A stretch of DNA of 64,000 bases from assembly GCA_903822175.1 (NCBI GenBank), contig CAIJOB010000002.1, positions 157,480-221,479 of the forward strand. The letters are read 5' to 3'. The notes under the pieces were generated by a model. It was given only the letters and a program-made list of their open reading frames with translations. It did no database searches and had not been told where the DNA came from. Positions 24,418-32,930 of the stretch are shown here, piece after piece. Numbering within the stretch: the stretch's first letter is position 1; every line of letters begins with the position of its first letter. Source of the stretch: an uncultured Alphaproteobacteria bacterium. Its GTDB lineage: Bacteria; Pseudomonadota; Alphaproteobacteria; Caulobacterales; Caulobacteraceae. A program made the translations under genes and the position numbers.

Positions 24418-25806
24418 ATGACCACCGCCACCGCCGCGCCGGCCGCGAAGACCAACATCCTCGCCGCGGTCATGACCTCGCTCGCGGCCTCGAGCATCGA
24501 GTGGTACGACTTCTTCATCTACGGGACCGCCGCGGCGCTGGTCTTCCCGACGCTCTTCTTCCCCAAGGACATGCCGCCCTTCGTGGCGCTGATCGCATCG
24601 TTCTCGACGGTGGCGGTCGGCTTCGTGGCGCGACCGGTCGGCGGCGTCGTCTTCGGCCACTATGGCGACCGCATCGGGCGCAAGCGCGCGCTGGTGATCG
24701 CGATGATGATCATGGGCCTGGCGACGACCGGCGTCGGCCTGTTGCCCGGCTATGCGACCCTGGGGGTCGCTGCGCCCCTGATCCTGATCCTGCTGCGTTT
24801 CGCCCAGGGCTTCGCGGTCGGCGGTCAGTGGGGCGGCGCGGCCCTGGTGGCCATCGAGAGCGCGCCGGCGGACCGTCGCGGCTTCTTCGGCAGCTTCGCC
24901 CAGATGGGCGTGCCGGCCGGGGTGATCCTGTCGAACCTGATCTTCCTGATCATGGGCGAAGTCATGCCCAAGGAGGACTTCGCCGCCTGGGGCTGGCGGA
25001 TCCCGTTCCTGATTTCCGTGCTGCTGGTGTTGCTGGGTCTCTTCGTCCAGCTGAAGCTGGAAGACACTGCCGATTACCAGGCGCTGCAGGCGATTGAAGC
25101 CGCCAAGCAGGCCGCGGCGGCCAAGGCGCTCGCCGCAGAAAAAGGCATCAGCCTCGAACAGGCGACCGCGAAGCTGCGGGCCGAGCAGAGCTCTCCGATC
25201 CTGCGGGTGATCGCCAAGCACCCTAAGGAGATCCTGCTCGCCGCCGGCTCGTTCGTCGCCGCCAACGGCACCTTCTACATCATGATCATCTACGCCGTGG
25301 CCTATGCGACCAAGACGCTGCATGTGCCCAAGAGCACGGTTCTTTGGGCGGTGATCGCCGGCAGTATTGTCTCGGCGCCCGTGCTGCCGCTGACGGCTGC
25401 GCTGTCCGATCGGTTCGGCCGGCGCGTCATCTTTCTGGCCGGCGCGGTGCTGGCGTTCATCTGGTCGTGGCCGTTCTTCATGCTCCTCAACACCGGCGCC
25501 TTCCCGATGATGGCGCTGGCCATGATCGGCGGCCTGACCTTCAACAGCGTAATGTACGGCCTGCAGGCGGCGATGATGACCGAGATGTTCTCGACCGAGT
25601 TCCGCTATTCGGGGGCGTCGCTGGGCTACCAGATCGGGGCCATCCTGGGCGGCGGACTGGCGCCGATCCTGTCGGCGGCCCTGTTCGAGAAGTACGGCAG
25701 CTCGAGCGCGATCTCGGCCTATATGGCGACGCTGTGCGCGATCTCGTTCCTCTCGGTGCTGGTGCTGACCGAGACCCACAAGCGCGAGCTGCGCCGGAAG
25801 AGCTAG
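24418..25806 (+). CDS. MHS-type major facilitator transporter (12 TM)
   Basis: A 462-residue inner-membrane symporter of the metabolite:H+ (MHS) subfamily, which takes up organic acids, betaine or proline. The first helix EWYDFFIYGTAAALVFP, the RPVGGVVFGHYGDRIGRKR loop and GFAVGGQWGGAALVAIESAP are family signatures. Compared with classical members, the central cytoplasmic loop (about residues 216-260) holds an extra Ala/Lys/Gln-rich helix. The ATG at 24418 is preceded by GGGGAG. Nothing nearby fixes the substrate. Confidence 0.85.
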   Translation: MTTATAAPAAKTNILAAVMTSLAASSIEWYDFFIYGTAAALVFPTLFFPKDMPPFVALIASFSTVAVGFVARPVGGVVFGHYGDRIGRKRALVIAMMIMGLATTGVGLLPGYATLGVAAPLILILLRFAQGFAVGGQWGGAALVAIESAPADRRGFFGSFAQMGVPAGVILSNLIFLIMGEVMPKEDFAAWGWRIPFLISVLLVLLGLFVQLKLEDTADYQALQAIEAAKQAAAAKALAAEKGISLEQATAKLRAEQSSPILRVIAKHPKEILLAAGSFVAANGTFYIMIIYAVAYATKTLHVPKSTVLWAVIAGSIVSAPVLPLTAALSDRFGRRVIFLAGAVLAFIWSWPFFMLLNTGAFPMMALAMIGGLTFNSVMYGLQAAMMTEMFSTEFRYSGASLGYQIGAILGGGLAPILSAALFEKYGSSSAISAYMATLCAISFLSVLVLTETHKRELRRKS

Positions 25807-25811
25807 GCGCC

Positions 25812-27308
25812 CTAGCGGCTCTTGGCGGCGGGCGCCGCGGCCGTGGCCGTCCGCCAGTCGCTGGCGGTGGCGGCGTAGAGCGCCACCAGGTCGCTCATCC
25901 GGCGGCCCTGCGCTTCGACGAGCGCACGCCGCGCGCGGCTCAGCGTACGCTGAGCCTGGACCACATCGACCATCGGCCCGCCGCCCAGGCGCAGCGCGTT
26001 CTGGGAGTCCTCAGCCCCGGCCTCAGCAGCTCGGTTGACCAGCTCCAGGGAGCTGATCGACTGCTGGTCTGAGCCCAGGTCCGAGAGCACGTCGGAGACC
26101 TGCACGAAGGCTTTGAGCACCGTCTGTTCGTAGCGGGCGAGCGAAAGGCGCGCGTCGGCCTCTGCGGCTGCACGATTGGCCTTCAGAGTGCCCCCGTGGA
26201 ACACCGGCGCGGTCATGCCGCCCAGCACCGTCCAAGCCGCGGAGTCAGCGTTGAAGATGTCCACGGGCTTGATAGCTTCCTGGGTCAGCACGGCCGACAG
26301 CCTGATGTCCGGATACTGTGCCGCCACCGCGACACCGATGGCCGCGGTCGCCGCATGCAGGTCGGCCTCGGCGGCCAGGATGTCAGGGCGATTGCGGACC
26401 ATCTGCGAGGGCAGGCTGACCGGGATCTCGGCAGGCGTCTTGAGCGTCTTCAGGTCGAAGTCCGGCGCGGTCCATTCGGACGGCGACTTGCCGACCAGCA
26501 GCGCCATCTGGTGGCGGGCGATGGCGAGGTCGCGCTGCAGCGGCGGCAGCAGGGCCTCGTCCTCGGCCAGCTGGGCGACGCCGCCGGAGAGCGCGGTGTG
26601 CGCCTCGCCGCCCGCGGCCTCGGCCTTCTGGACGATCTCGATCACGCGGCGGTCATCGGCGACGATGGCCTGGCTCTCAGCGATCTGAGCGCGCAGGCTG
26701 GCGATCTTCATGGCCTGCATGGCGACGTTGCCGCTCAGCGTCAGATAGGCCGCGTCGGCCTGGCGCGCGACGGTGAGCGCCTTGGCGTTGGCCTGCTCGG
26801 TCGCGCGCTTCCTGCCGCCGAACAGGTCGAGGTCGTAGCTCACCGATCCGCCCACCTGGTAGAGGTTGATGGTCGGGCTGGAGATCGCCGGCTGGCCGGG
26901 AAAGCCGGAGAAGCCGAAGGCCGCCAGGTTGATCCGTTCGCGCTCGGCCGCGGCATTGGCGTCGACCTGGGCGAGCTGAGCGCCGCGCACCGCGCGGGCT
27001 TGATACTGGGCCTTTTCCAGGGCGGCGCGGGCCTCGGCGATCGAGGGGCTGTCGGCCAGGGCCTGGCGGATCGCGGCGTCCAGCTCCGGAGAGCCGAAGG
27101 CCTGCCACCACGGGCCGGCGGTGCGCGCCTCGGGGCTGAGCTTCACGCCGGGCGCGGCCGGATCGCCGGCCATGGCGAACCCGGTCGCGGCCGCGCCTTG
27201 CGGTGCGTCGGGGGCCTTGAAGGTCGGGCCGACCGTGGCGCAGGCGCTGAGCACGAGCGCCGAAGCGGAGGCCGCCAGGAGAGGAAAGGCTCTAGTCAAT
27301 CGCGGCAT
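25812..27308 (-). CDS. NodT-type outer-membrane efflux lipoprotein
   Basis: The 498-residue protein is the outer-membrane channel of a tripartite efflux pump. The N-terminus has a lipobox (ALVLSACATVGP), and two repeats of the OEP domain follow, with blocks WWQAFGSPELDAAIRQAL and RRDLA-like QRDLAIARHQMALLVG. The ATG at 27308 overlaps the emrB stop region by 17 nt, making an operon emrA-emrB-nodT. It would connect to the EmrA-type adaptor in the periplasm. Confidence 0.88.
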   Translation of the reverse strand: MPRLTRAFPLLAASASALVLSACATVGPTFKAPDAPQGAAATGFAMAGDPAAPGVKLSPEARTAGPWWQAFGSPELDAAIRQALADSPSIAEARAALEKAQYQARAVRGAQLAQVDANAAAERERINLAAFGFSGFPGQPAISSPTINLYQVGGSVSYDLDLFGGRKRATEQANAKALTVARQADAAYLTLSGNVAMQAMKIASLRAQIAESQAIVADDRRVIEIVQKAEAAGGEAHTALSGGVAQLAEDEALLPPLQRDLAIARHQMALLVGKSPSEWTAPDFDLKTLKTPAEIPVSLPSQMVRNRPDILAAEADLHAATAAIGVAVAAQYPDIRLSAVLTQEAIKPVDIFNADSAAWTVLGGMTAPVFHGGTLKANRAAAEADARLSLARYEQTVLKAFVQVSDVLSDLGSDQQSISSLELVNRAAEAGAEDSQNALRLGGGPMVDVVQAQRTLSRARRALVEAQGRRMSDLVALYAATASDWRTATAAAPAAKSR

Positions 27309-28818
27309 GCATAGGCTCCCCGCCGACAGGCCTCGGTTTGCGCATAAGCAGCAGCATGGGCATGCAGGCGATGGTGATGATGAGCATCAGGCGGAAATCG
27401 TCGACATAGGCGACCATCGAGGCCTGGCGGGTGATCTCCCCGTTGAGGGAGGTGATGCCCGCCGCGGTGGCGGGGTTGAACATCTTGGGCAAGGCCGAGC
27501 GGACCACCGCGTCGGAGGTCACGACCTTGGCGGCCAGGCTCGCGTGCATGGTCTGGGTGTTGGAGACCACCAGCGCGTTCATGATCGAGATGCCGACGCT
27601 GGAGCCCAGGTTACGGATCAGGGTGTAGACGCCCGAACCCTCCGGCCGAAGGTTCGGCGGGATGGTCGCAAACGCCAGCGTCGAGAGCGGCACGAACAGC
27701 AGGCCGATCCCCAGACCCTGGATGATCCCGGAGGTCACGAACGGCCAGACGGTCATCGACAGGTCGAAGTGAAGCATCTGCCAGAGCGCCGCGCAGCTGA
27801 TGACCAGGCCGGAGAACAGGATCAGCCGGGTGTCGACCTTGCCGATCAGCCGCCCCACCGCGAACATGGCGACGAACGAGCCAAGCCCGCGCGGCATGCT
27901 GACCAGACCCGACGTCAGCACCGGATAGCCCAGCAGGGTCTGCATCATCGGCGGCAGGAGCGCCATGGTGGAGAACAGCAGGATGCCGATGAAGAAGCCG
28001 AAGATGCTGGCGGTGACGAAGTTACGGTCGCGCAGCAAGGCCTTGTCGAAGAACGGATGGTTGGTGGTCATGGTGTGGACCACGAAAACCCACAGGGAGC
28101 CGATCGCCAGCAGCGTCTCGGTCCAGATCTCCGTCGAGTGAAACCAGTCCTGGCTCGGACCCCGATCCAGCACCAGCTGGAAGGACGCGATGAAGATGGT
28201 GATCATCCCAAAGCCCAGGAAATCGAACTTCTTGGCCTTGGCGAGCCGGTCGCCGGAGATGAAGAACAGCACGCCCAGGAAGGCGAGGATGCCGATCGGC
28301 AGGTTGATGTAGAAGCACCACCGCCAGGAGAAGTCCTCGGTGAAATAGCCACCGAGCGCCGGGCCCAGGATGGGCCCCAGGATCGCGCCGGCGCCCCAGA
28401 TCGCCATGGCCTGGCCGTGCTTTTCCTTGGGGTTGATGTCCAGCAGCACAGCCTGCGACAGCGGGATCAGCGCCGCGCCGAACACGCCTTGCAACAGACG
28501 GAAGATGACGATCTCTGGCAGCGACGTGGCGATGCCGCAGAGCATCGAGGCGACGGTGAAGCCGGCGATCGAGATCAGGAACGTCCGCTTGCGGCCGATC
28601 CGGTCGGCGAGCCAGCCGGACAGCGGCGTCATGATCGCCGCGGCGACGATATAGGAGGTCAGGACCCAGGTGATCTGTTCCGGCGAGGCCGAGACCGAGC
28701 CCTGCATGTGCGGCAGAGCCACGTTGGCGATCGTCGTGTCCAGCGAGTTCATCACCGTCGCCAGCATGATCGAGATGGTGATCGGGATCCGATTCTTGGC
28801 GTCGTGTTGGGTGACCAT
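27292..28818 (-). CDS. emrB: DHA2-family drug efflux permease (EmrB/QacA type)
   Basis: A 508-residue, 14-helix proton antiporter. Signatures are SLDTTIANVALPHMQG (motif D1), GWLADRIGRKRTFL (motif A) and the helix-5 stretch GPILGPALGG (motif C, typical of antiporters). It sits between the membrane-fusion protein gene (18 nt upstream) and the outer-membrane channel gene. Together they form an EmrAB-TolC-like pump for hydrophobic toxic compounds. The substrate is unknown. Confidence 0.9.
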   Translation of the reverse strand: MVTQHDAKNRIPITISIMLATVMNSLDTTIANVALPHMQGSVSASPEQITWVLTSYIVAAAIMTPLSGWLADRIGRKRTFLISIAGFTVASMLCGIATSLPEIVIFRLLQGVFGAALIPLSQAVLLDINPKEKHGQAMAIWGAGAILGPILGPALGGYFTEDFSWRWCFYINLPIGILAFLGVLFFISGDRLAKAKKFDFLGFGMITIFIASFQLVLDRGPSQDWFHSTEIWTETLLAIGSLWVFVVHTMTTNHPFFDKALLRDRNFVTASIFGFFIGILLFSTMALLPPMMQTLLGYPVLTSGLVSMPRGLGSFVAMFAVGRLIGKVDTRLILFSGLVISCAALWQMLHFDLSMTVWPFVTSGIIQGLGIGLLFVPLSTLAFATIPPNLRPEGSGVYTLIRNLGSSVGISIMNALVVSNTQTMHASLAAKVVTSDAVVRSALPKMFNPATAAGITSLNGEITRQASMVAYVDDFRLMLIITIACMPMLLLMRKPRPVGGEPMHAAID

Positions 28819-28836
28819 GACGGCGGCCTTCTGGCC

Positions 28837-29937
28837 CTAGCGACCCTGGCTGGCGGCTTGGCCGGAAGCTTGGCCCGACGCGACGACGTCGACGGTCACC
28901 TTGGCCGATAGCCCGGCGCGGCCAGCCATGTCCGGCGGCGCCTTGTCGAAGGCGATCCGCACCGGCAGGCGCTGGACGACCTTCACCCAGTTGCCAGTGG
29001 CGTTCTGGGCCGGCAGCGCGGAGAAGGCCTGGCCGGTGCCTGGCGAGAAGCTGGCAACATGGCCCTTCAGGTCGCCGGAATAGGCGTCGATCTTGATGGT
29101 CACCGGCTGGCCGACCTTCATGTGGGCCAACTGGTCTTCCTTGAAGTTGGCCTCGATCCAGGGCGCGCCGGACAGCAGCCAGAAGCCGGTCTGCGAGGCG
29201 TTGAGATAGGTGCCCACCGGCATCTGGTCGACGCGGGTGACGATGCCGTCGGCGGGCGCGATGACCGTGCCATAGGCGATGTTCAGCCTGGCGCGGTCAA
29301 GCTGGGCCTGGGCCTGCATCACCCCTGGCGCGGCGGGCGCGGCGAGGTTGGGGTTGCCTCCCAGGTTGGCCAGCACCTGCGCCGCCTGTTGCTGGGCGCC
29401 GGCGAGTTGCGTGCGCGCGGCCAGCACCGCGTGGTTGGCCAGGTCGACCTGCGCCTGGGAGGCGACGCCGACGTTGGCCAGGTTCTTTTCGCGGACCGCT
29501 TCGGTGGTCGTGTAGGCGAGCTGGTCCCGGGCGGCCTGCACCATGGCCTGCTGCTGCTGATAGCTGGCGCGCAGCGCGGCGACCTGCAGCGAGGCGTTGG
29601 CGACGCTGGCCTGGGCGGCCTCGGCGGTCGCGGCCAGATCGCGGGTGTCGAGCTTGAAGAGTAGTTGGCCGCGCTTCACGACCTCGTTCTCGTGGACGTA
29701 GACGTCGGTGACCCGGCCGCCGATGGAGGGCGCGACCGGCGCCTTGGCGATCTGCACATAGGCGTCGTCGGTGGTCTGGGTCTTGCCGCCGGTGATCATG
29801 AAATAGGCCACGATCACGGCGATCAGCAGCGGCCCGCCGACGATCAGCGGCCAGCGCAAGCGCTGCATGACGCTGGGCTTCGCCCGGGTGTCGACATCGG
29901 CGTTGCCGCGCAGCGGGATGACTTCAGGATCGCTCAC
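28837..29937 (-). CDS. emrA: EmrA/HlyD-type membrane fusion protein
   Basis: A 366-residue periplasmic adaptor anchored by one N-terminal helix (WPLIVGGPLLIAVIVAYFMI). The barrel-sandwich halves are DDAYVQIAKAPVAPSIGGRV and GTVIAPADGIVTRV, flanking a long alpha-helical hairpin rich in Ala/Gln. The tail SGQASGQAASQGR is low complexity. The GTG at 29937 with AAGGGG upstream is preferred to an in-frame codon at 30036, which would add an unlikely cysteine-containing leader. It heads the pump operon, 175 bp from the divergent LysR gene. Confidence 0.88.
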   Translation of the reverse strand: MSDPEVIPLRGNADVDTRAKPSVMQRLRWPLIVGGPLLIAVIVAYFMITGGKTQTTDDAYVQIAKAPVAPSIGGRVTDVYVHENEVVKRGQLLFKLDTRDLAATAEAAQASVANASLQVAALRASYQQQQAMVQAARDQLAYTTTEAVREKNLANVGVASQAQVDLANHAVLAARTQLAGAQQQAAQVLANLGGNPNLAAPAAPGVMQAQAQLDRARLNIAYGTVIAPADGIVTRVDQMPVGTYLNASQTGFWLLSGAPWIEANFKEDQLAHMKVGQPVTIKIDAYSGDLKGHVASFSPGTGQAFSALPAQNATGNWVKVVQRLPVRIAFDKAPPDMAGRAGLSAKVTVDVVASGQASGQAASQGR

Positions 29938-30057
29938 GCGAGCCCCTTTCGGAAATGGGATAGGGCAGTCTGAAATGCCGAAGACAGGACATCGGGCGCC
30001 GGCCATGGCTGGCCGCGCCGTCGTTCCCGTCAGCACCTGAGATAGGGCTGCCGCAAC

Positions 30058-30080
30058 GATGATTCAAATGATATGTCATC
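30058..30080. promoter_or_regulatory. LysR-type binding site candidate between emrA and lysR
   Basis: GATGA (30058-30062) and TCATC (30076-30080) form an inverted repeat with 13-bp spacing within an AT-rich patch of an otherwise GC-rich region. It also includes T-N11-A matches. Position between the divergent regulator and pump genes fits a LysR operator. Confidence 0.4.
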
Positions 30081-30112
30081 ACGCAACAAATGAACACGGT
30101 GCATAGTTCAAA

Positions 30113-31063
30113 GTGATCCAGGACCTCAACCTGCTGCGCGTCTTCGACGTCCTCCTGGAGGAACGCAGCGTCACGCGGACGGGCGCGCGCCTGGGCCTGA
30201 CTCAATCGGCGGTCAGCCACGCGCTCAATCGCCTGCGCTATATGCTGGGTGACGAGCTGTTCACCCGCGGTTCCGCCGGGATGCAGCCGACGCCACGCGC
30301 GGTCGAGATGGGCCCGCAGGTGCACGCCGCCCTCAACCAGCTGCAGGCCGCGATCGCGCCGTCGGACTTCCACCCGGCCACGACCGAGCGGCGCTTCAGC
30401 GTCGTCACCGGCGCCTACGCCAGCGCCGTGCTGGCGCCGGCCCTGGCCAGCCGGCTGGCGCAGGCCGCGCCGCAGGCGGAGCTGACGATCGCCGAACTGG
30501 CGCTCAACGTCCTGGAGCGGATGGACGCCAGGCGCATCGACTTCATGGTCGGCAGCGTGCTGGCGGCTCCGGAGCGCTTCGCCCGCGAGACCATTCTCAC
30601 CGAACAGCTGGTGTGGGTGGTGCGGGCCGGCCACCCGGCGTTCCATGACGCGCCCATCGACCTGGCCACCCTGGTCTCGGTGCCCCACGTGGTCATGGCG
30701 CGAAGCATGCCTGGACTGCTCGAAGACGGCGGCGAGCGCCGCGCCTTCGTCAGCCGGGCGAGCTGGGAGGACGCCGGCGCCTTCGAAGCCGCCCTGGCCT
30801 CGCGCGGCCTGACGCGGCAAGTGGGGGTTTCCGTGCCCGACACCTACACCGCCCTCGCCATCGCCAGCCGCACCGATATGGCCACGCTGATCCCGCGGCG
30901 CCTTGCCCTGCTGTCGGCGCAGGGCGGCCGTGTACGGCTGATCGATCCGCCCTACGAGAGTCCGTCGGTGGACATCAGCCTCGTTTATCTGCGCGAACGT
31001 CTGGCCGAGCCGGCGGTGGCGTGGATGCACGACCAGATCCGCACCGTGGCGGCGGGGCTTTGA
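30113..31063 (+). CDS. LysR-family transcriptional regulator
   Basis: The 316-residue protein starts LNLLRVFDVLLEERSVTRTG then LGLTQSAVSHALNRLR, the N-terminal winged HTH of LysR regulators, followed by a substrate-binding domain. The GTG at 30113 is used. It is divergent from the emrA-emrB-nodT operon and probably controls it, as LysR proteins often regulate the neighbouring divergent operon. The inducer is unknown. Confidence 0.88.
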   Translation: MIQDLNLLRVFDVLLEERSVTRTGARLGLTQSAVSHALNRLRYMLGDELFTRGSAGMQPTPRAVEMGPQVHAALNQLQAAIAPSDFHPATTERRFSVVTGAYASAVLAPALASRLAQAAPQAELTIAELALNVLERMDARRIDFMVGSVLAAPERFARETILTEQLVWVVRAGHPAFHDAPIDLATLVSVPHVVMARSMPGLLEDGGERRAFVSRASWEDAGAFEAALASRGLTRQVGVSVPDTYTALAIASRTDMATLIPRRLALLSAQGGRVRLIDPPYESPSVDISLVYLRERLAEPAVAWMHDQIRTVAAGL

Positions 31064-31064
31064 C

Positions 31065-31448
31065 ATGAAGCTCACCCTCACGGCTCTCCTGGTCAGCGAC
31101 TACGACCACGCGATCGCCTTCTACGTCGGCAAGCTCGGCTTCAGCCTGACCGCCGACACCGACCAAGGCGCCGGCAAGCGCTGGGTCGTGGTGACGCCGC
31201 CTGGCGGCGGCTCCGGCCTACTGCTCGCGAAGGGCTCTGGCTCAGAGCAGACCGCCCGGATCGGTGATCAGACTGGCGGCCGGGTCTTCCTGTTCCTTGA
31301 AACCGACGACTTCGCCCGTGATCACGCGCGGATGAGCGCCGCCGGCGTGCGGTTCCTCGAAGCGCCGCGCCACGAGCCCTATGGCGTGGTCGCGGTCTTC
31401 GAGGACCTCTACGGCAACCGCTTCGACCTGATCGAACGGAAGGACTAG
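31065..31448 (+). CDS. VOC-superfamily (glyoxalase/bleomycin resistance-like) protein
   Basis: A 127-residue vicinal oxygen chelate protein. It begins with TALLVSDYDHAIAFYVGKLG, has the FLETDDFARDHARMSAAGV second module, and ends PYGVVAVFEDLYGNRFDLIE, whose Glu/His-like positions match the metal-binding end of the fold. The ATG lies 1 nt after the LysR stop, so the two are coupled. It may detoxify or sequester a compound linked to the efflux pump, but this is inference. Confidence 0.82.
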   Translation: MKLTLTALLVSDYDHAIAFYVGKLGFSLTADTDQGAGKRWVVVTPPGGGSGLLLAKGSGSEQTARIGDQTGGRVFLFLETDDFARDHARMSAAGVRFLEAPRHEPYGVVAVFEDLYGNRFDLIERKD

Positions 31449-32077
31449 GCCGGCTGCGCCTGGGCGGCGGCGATCAGGGCGTCGTCGATCTCCCGCGCAC
31501 GGATGGCGGCCGGGCGGCTGGAAACGCGGTCCCAGTAGGCGGTGAAGGCCGGGCGCTTGTCGATCGAGCCGAACTGCATGCCCCAGCCGATCTGCGAGCC
31601 GGTGTAGACGTCCGCCGCTGTGAAGCTGTCGCCGGCCATATAGCCGCCGCCGGCCACCGCGCCTTCCAGGGCGTTCAGGGTGTCCTCCAGGGAGCCGAAG
31701 CCGGCCATCCGCTTCTGTTCGGGCTTAGGCTCGTAGCCCAGGCTGCGCGCGGTCACCGCCGCCTCCACCGGGCCGGCGCCAAAGAACAGCCAGCGATAGT
31801 AGTCACCGCGGTCGGCAAGCGGCGGCGCCAGGCCGGCCTGCGGGAAGGCGTCGGCCAGATAGGCACAGATCGCCGCGCTCTCAGTGACCACCGTATCGCC
31901 GTGCTTGATCGCCGGCACCTTGCCCATCGGATTGATCGCCAGATATTCCACGCCCTTCAGGCTGGAGGCGTAGTCGAGGATCACCGTCTCGTAGGGCGCG
32001 CCCACCTCCTCCAGCATCCAGCGGACGATGCGCCCGCGCGACATGGGGTTGGTGTAGAAGATCAGATCCTTCGACAT
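31445..32077 (-). CDS. glutathione S-transferase family protein
   Basis: A 210-residue GST. The thioredoxin-like domain begins LIFYTNPMSRGRIVRWMLEE, has NPMGKVPAI with the cis-proline and VTESAAICAYLAD in the glutathione site. The C-terminal domain holds DSFTAADVYTG, the N-cap box. Its 3' end overlaps the convergent VOC gene by 4 nt. Substrate cannot be assigned. It is not closely similar to the GST at 986-1606. Confidence 0.87.
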   Translation of the reverse strand: MSKDLIFYTNPMSRGRIVRWMLEEVGAPYETVILDYASSLKGVEYLAINPMGKVPAIKHGDTVVTESAAICAYLADAFPQAGLAPPLADRGDYYRWLFFGAGPVEAAVTARSLGYEPKPEQKRMAGFGSLEDTLNALEGAVAGGGYMAGDSFTAADVYTGSQIGWGMQFGSIDKRPAFTAYWDRVSSRPAAIRAREIDDALIAAAQAQPA

Positions 32078-32122
32078 GGGTCGTTTCCTCGAGAGGCCGC
32101 GCGAGGCGGCGATCCAGCGACC

Positions 32123-32770
32123 CTATTGTGGGCCCACTGACAGCACTCTGTCAGCATGCCGATTGAACAGGCCGCGGATCGACGCCCAGTTCAGATAGAT
32201 TTCGGCGATGGCCAGGTTCGACGTCCAGGAAAACCAGGAAATGGCGCGGTAACCCTCGATGAAGCTCATGTGCAGGAACATGGGCGGGATCGGCAGATAG
32301 AGGCGCAACGTCACGGCGGCGAAGGTCATGGCGAAGGAGCGGATCATCCAGCGCCGATGCTCGGCGATGCGGCCCTGGGTCGCCAGCCAGAAAGCGTAGC
32401 CCGTGGCTCCGAACCAGATCACCGCCAGGGTCCCAAAGCCCCACTGGGCGATGGGGCCGGCATCCGTGCCGGTCGCCAGGATCAGGCCGGCGGGCGCGGC
32501 GGCCAGGCAGGCGAGCACATAGAGCTTGCCGATATTCCGATGCAGCGTCGCCGCGCGTATCCGCAACTGCGGCAGGAACTGAAATGGCCCCAGCAACAGC
32601 GCCGTCGCCGCGAAGCCCGCATGCACCGGCAGCCAGGGCCGGCGAAGCAGATTGGCGGCGATATCCTCGCCCATCATCGGATGGGCCCCAAGGAAGCGGT
32701 AGGAGAACAGCGCGACGCCCAGGCTGAGGACCGCGATAAGCGCCCAGGAGGTCTTGGAAAGGCGAGACAT
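32123..32770 (-). CDS. DUF2306 membrane protein, 215 aa
   Basis: A polytopic inner-membrane protein with about six hydrophobic segments. The block LPVHAGFAATALLLGPFQF, followed by HRNIGKLYVLACLAAAPAGL, is typical of DUF2306, whose conserved His may bind haem or metal. The ATG at 32770 (with GGAG upstream) was chosen; an in-frame extension crosses the repeat-rich promoter region. It is divergent from the LytTR regulator and may be its target or partner. Confidence 0.75.
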   Translation of the reverse strand: MSRLSKTSWALIAVLSLGVALFSYRFLGAHPMMGEDIAANLLRRPWLPVHAGFAATALLLGPFQFLPQLRIRAATLHRNIGKLYVLACLAAAPAGLILATGTDAGPIAQWGFGTLAVIWFGATGYAFWLATQGRIAEHRRWMIRSFAMTFAAVTLRLYLPIPPMFLHMSFIEGYRAISWFSWTSNLAIAEIYLNWASIRGLFNRHADRVLSVGPQ

Positions 32771-32836
32771 CGATCGAACTCCGAAATGGAACGACGACCC
32801 GATGCCAGGGCGGCGACCGGCTCGCGAGCGCCAACC

Positions 32837-32904
32837 CGCGAACGGCGCCGATCTTTCGCGAACGAGGCCGCTGGTCGCGTGAACGGCGCTGTCCTTCGCG
32901 AACG
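32837..32904. promoter_or_regulatory. four direct repeats CGTTCGCG spaced about 20 bp (LytTR-site-like array)
   Basis: The plus strand has CGCGAACG at 32837, 32857 and 32897 and CGTGAACG at 32878, spacings 20, 21 and 19 bp. On the minus strand they read CGTTCGCG (one CGTTCACG). LytTR proteins bind pairs of direct GTT-centred repeats about two helical turns apart, so this array fits a LytTR target. It lies between the two divergent genes, one of which encodes a LytTR protein. Confidence 0.6.
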
Positions 32905-32930
32905 GAGCGGGCTGGTTCAGAGTGGCGCCG

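Noticed and set aside
32837..32904. Possible CRISPR or microsatellite
   Set aside because: Repeats are 8 bp with variable 11-13-bp gaps, better explained as protein-binding sites.
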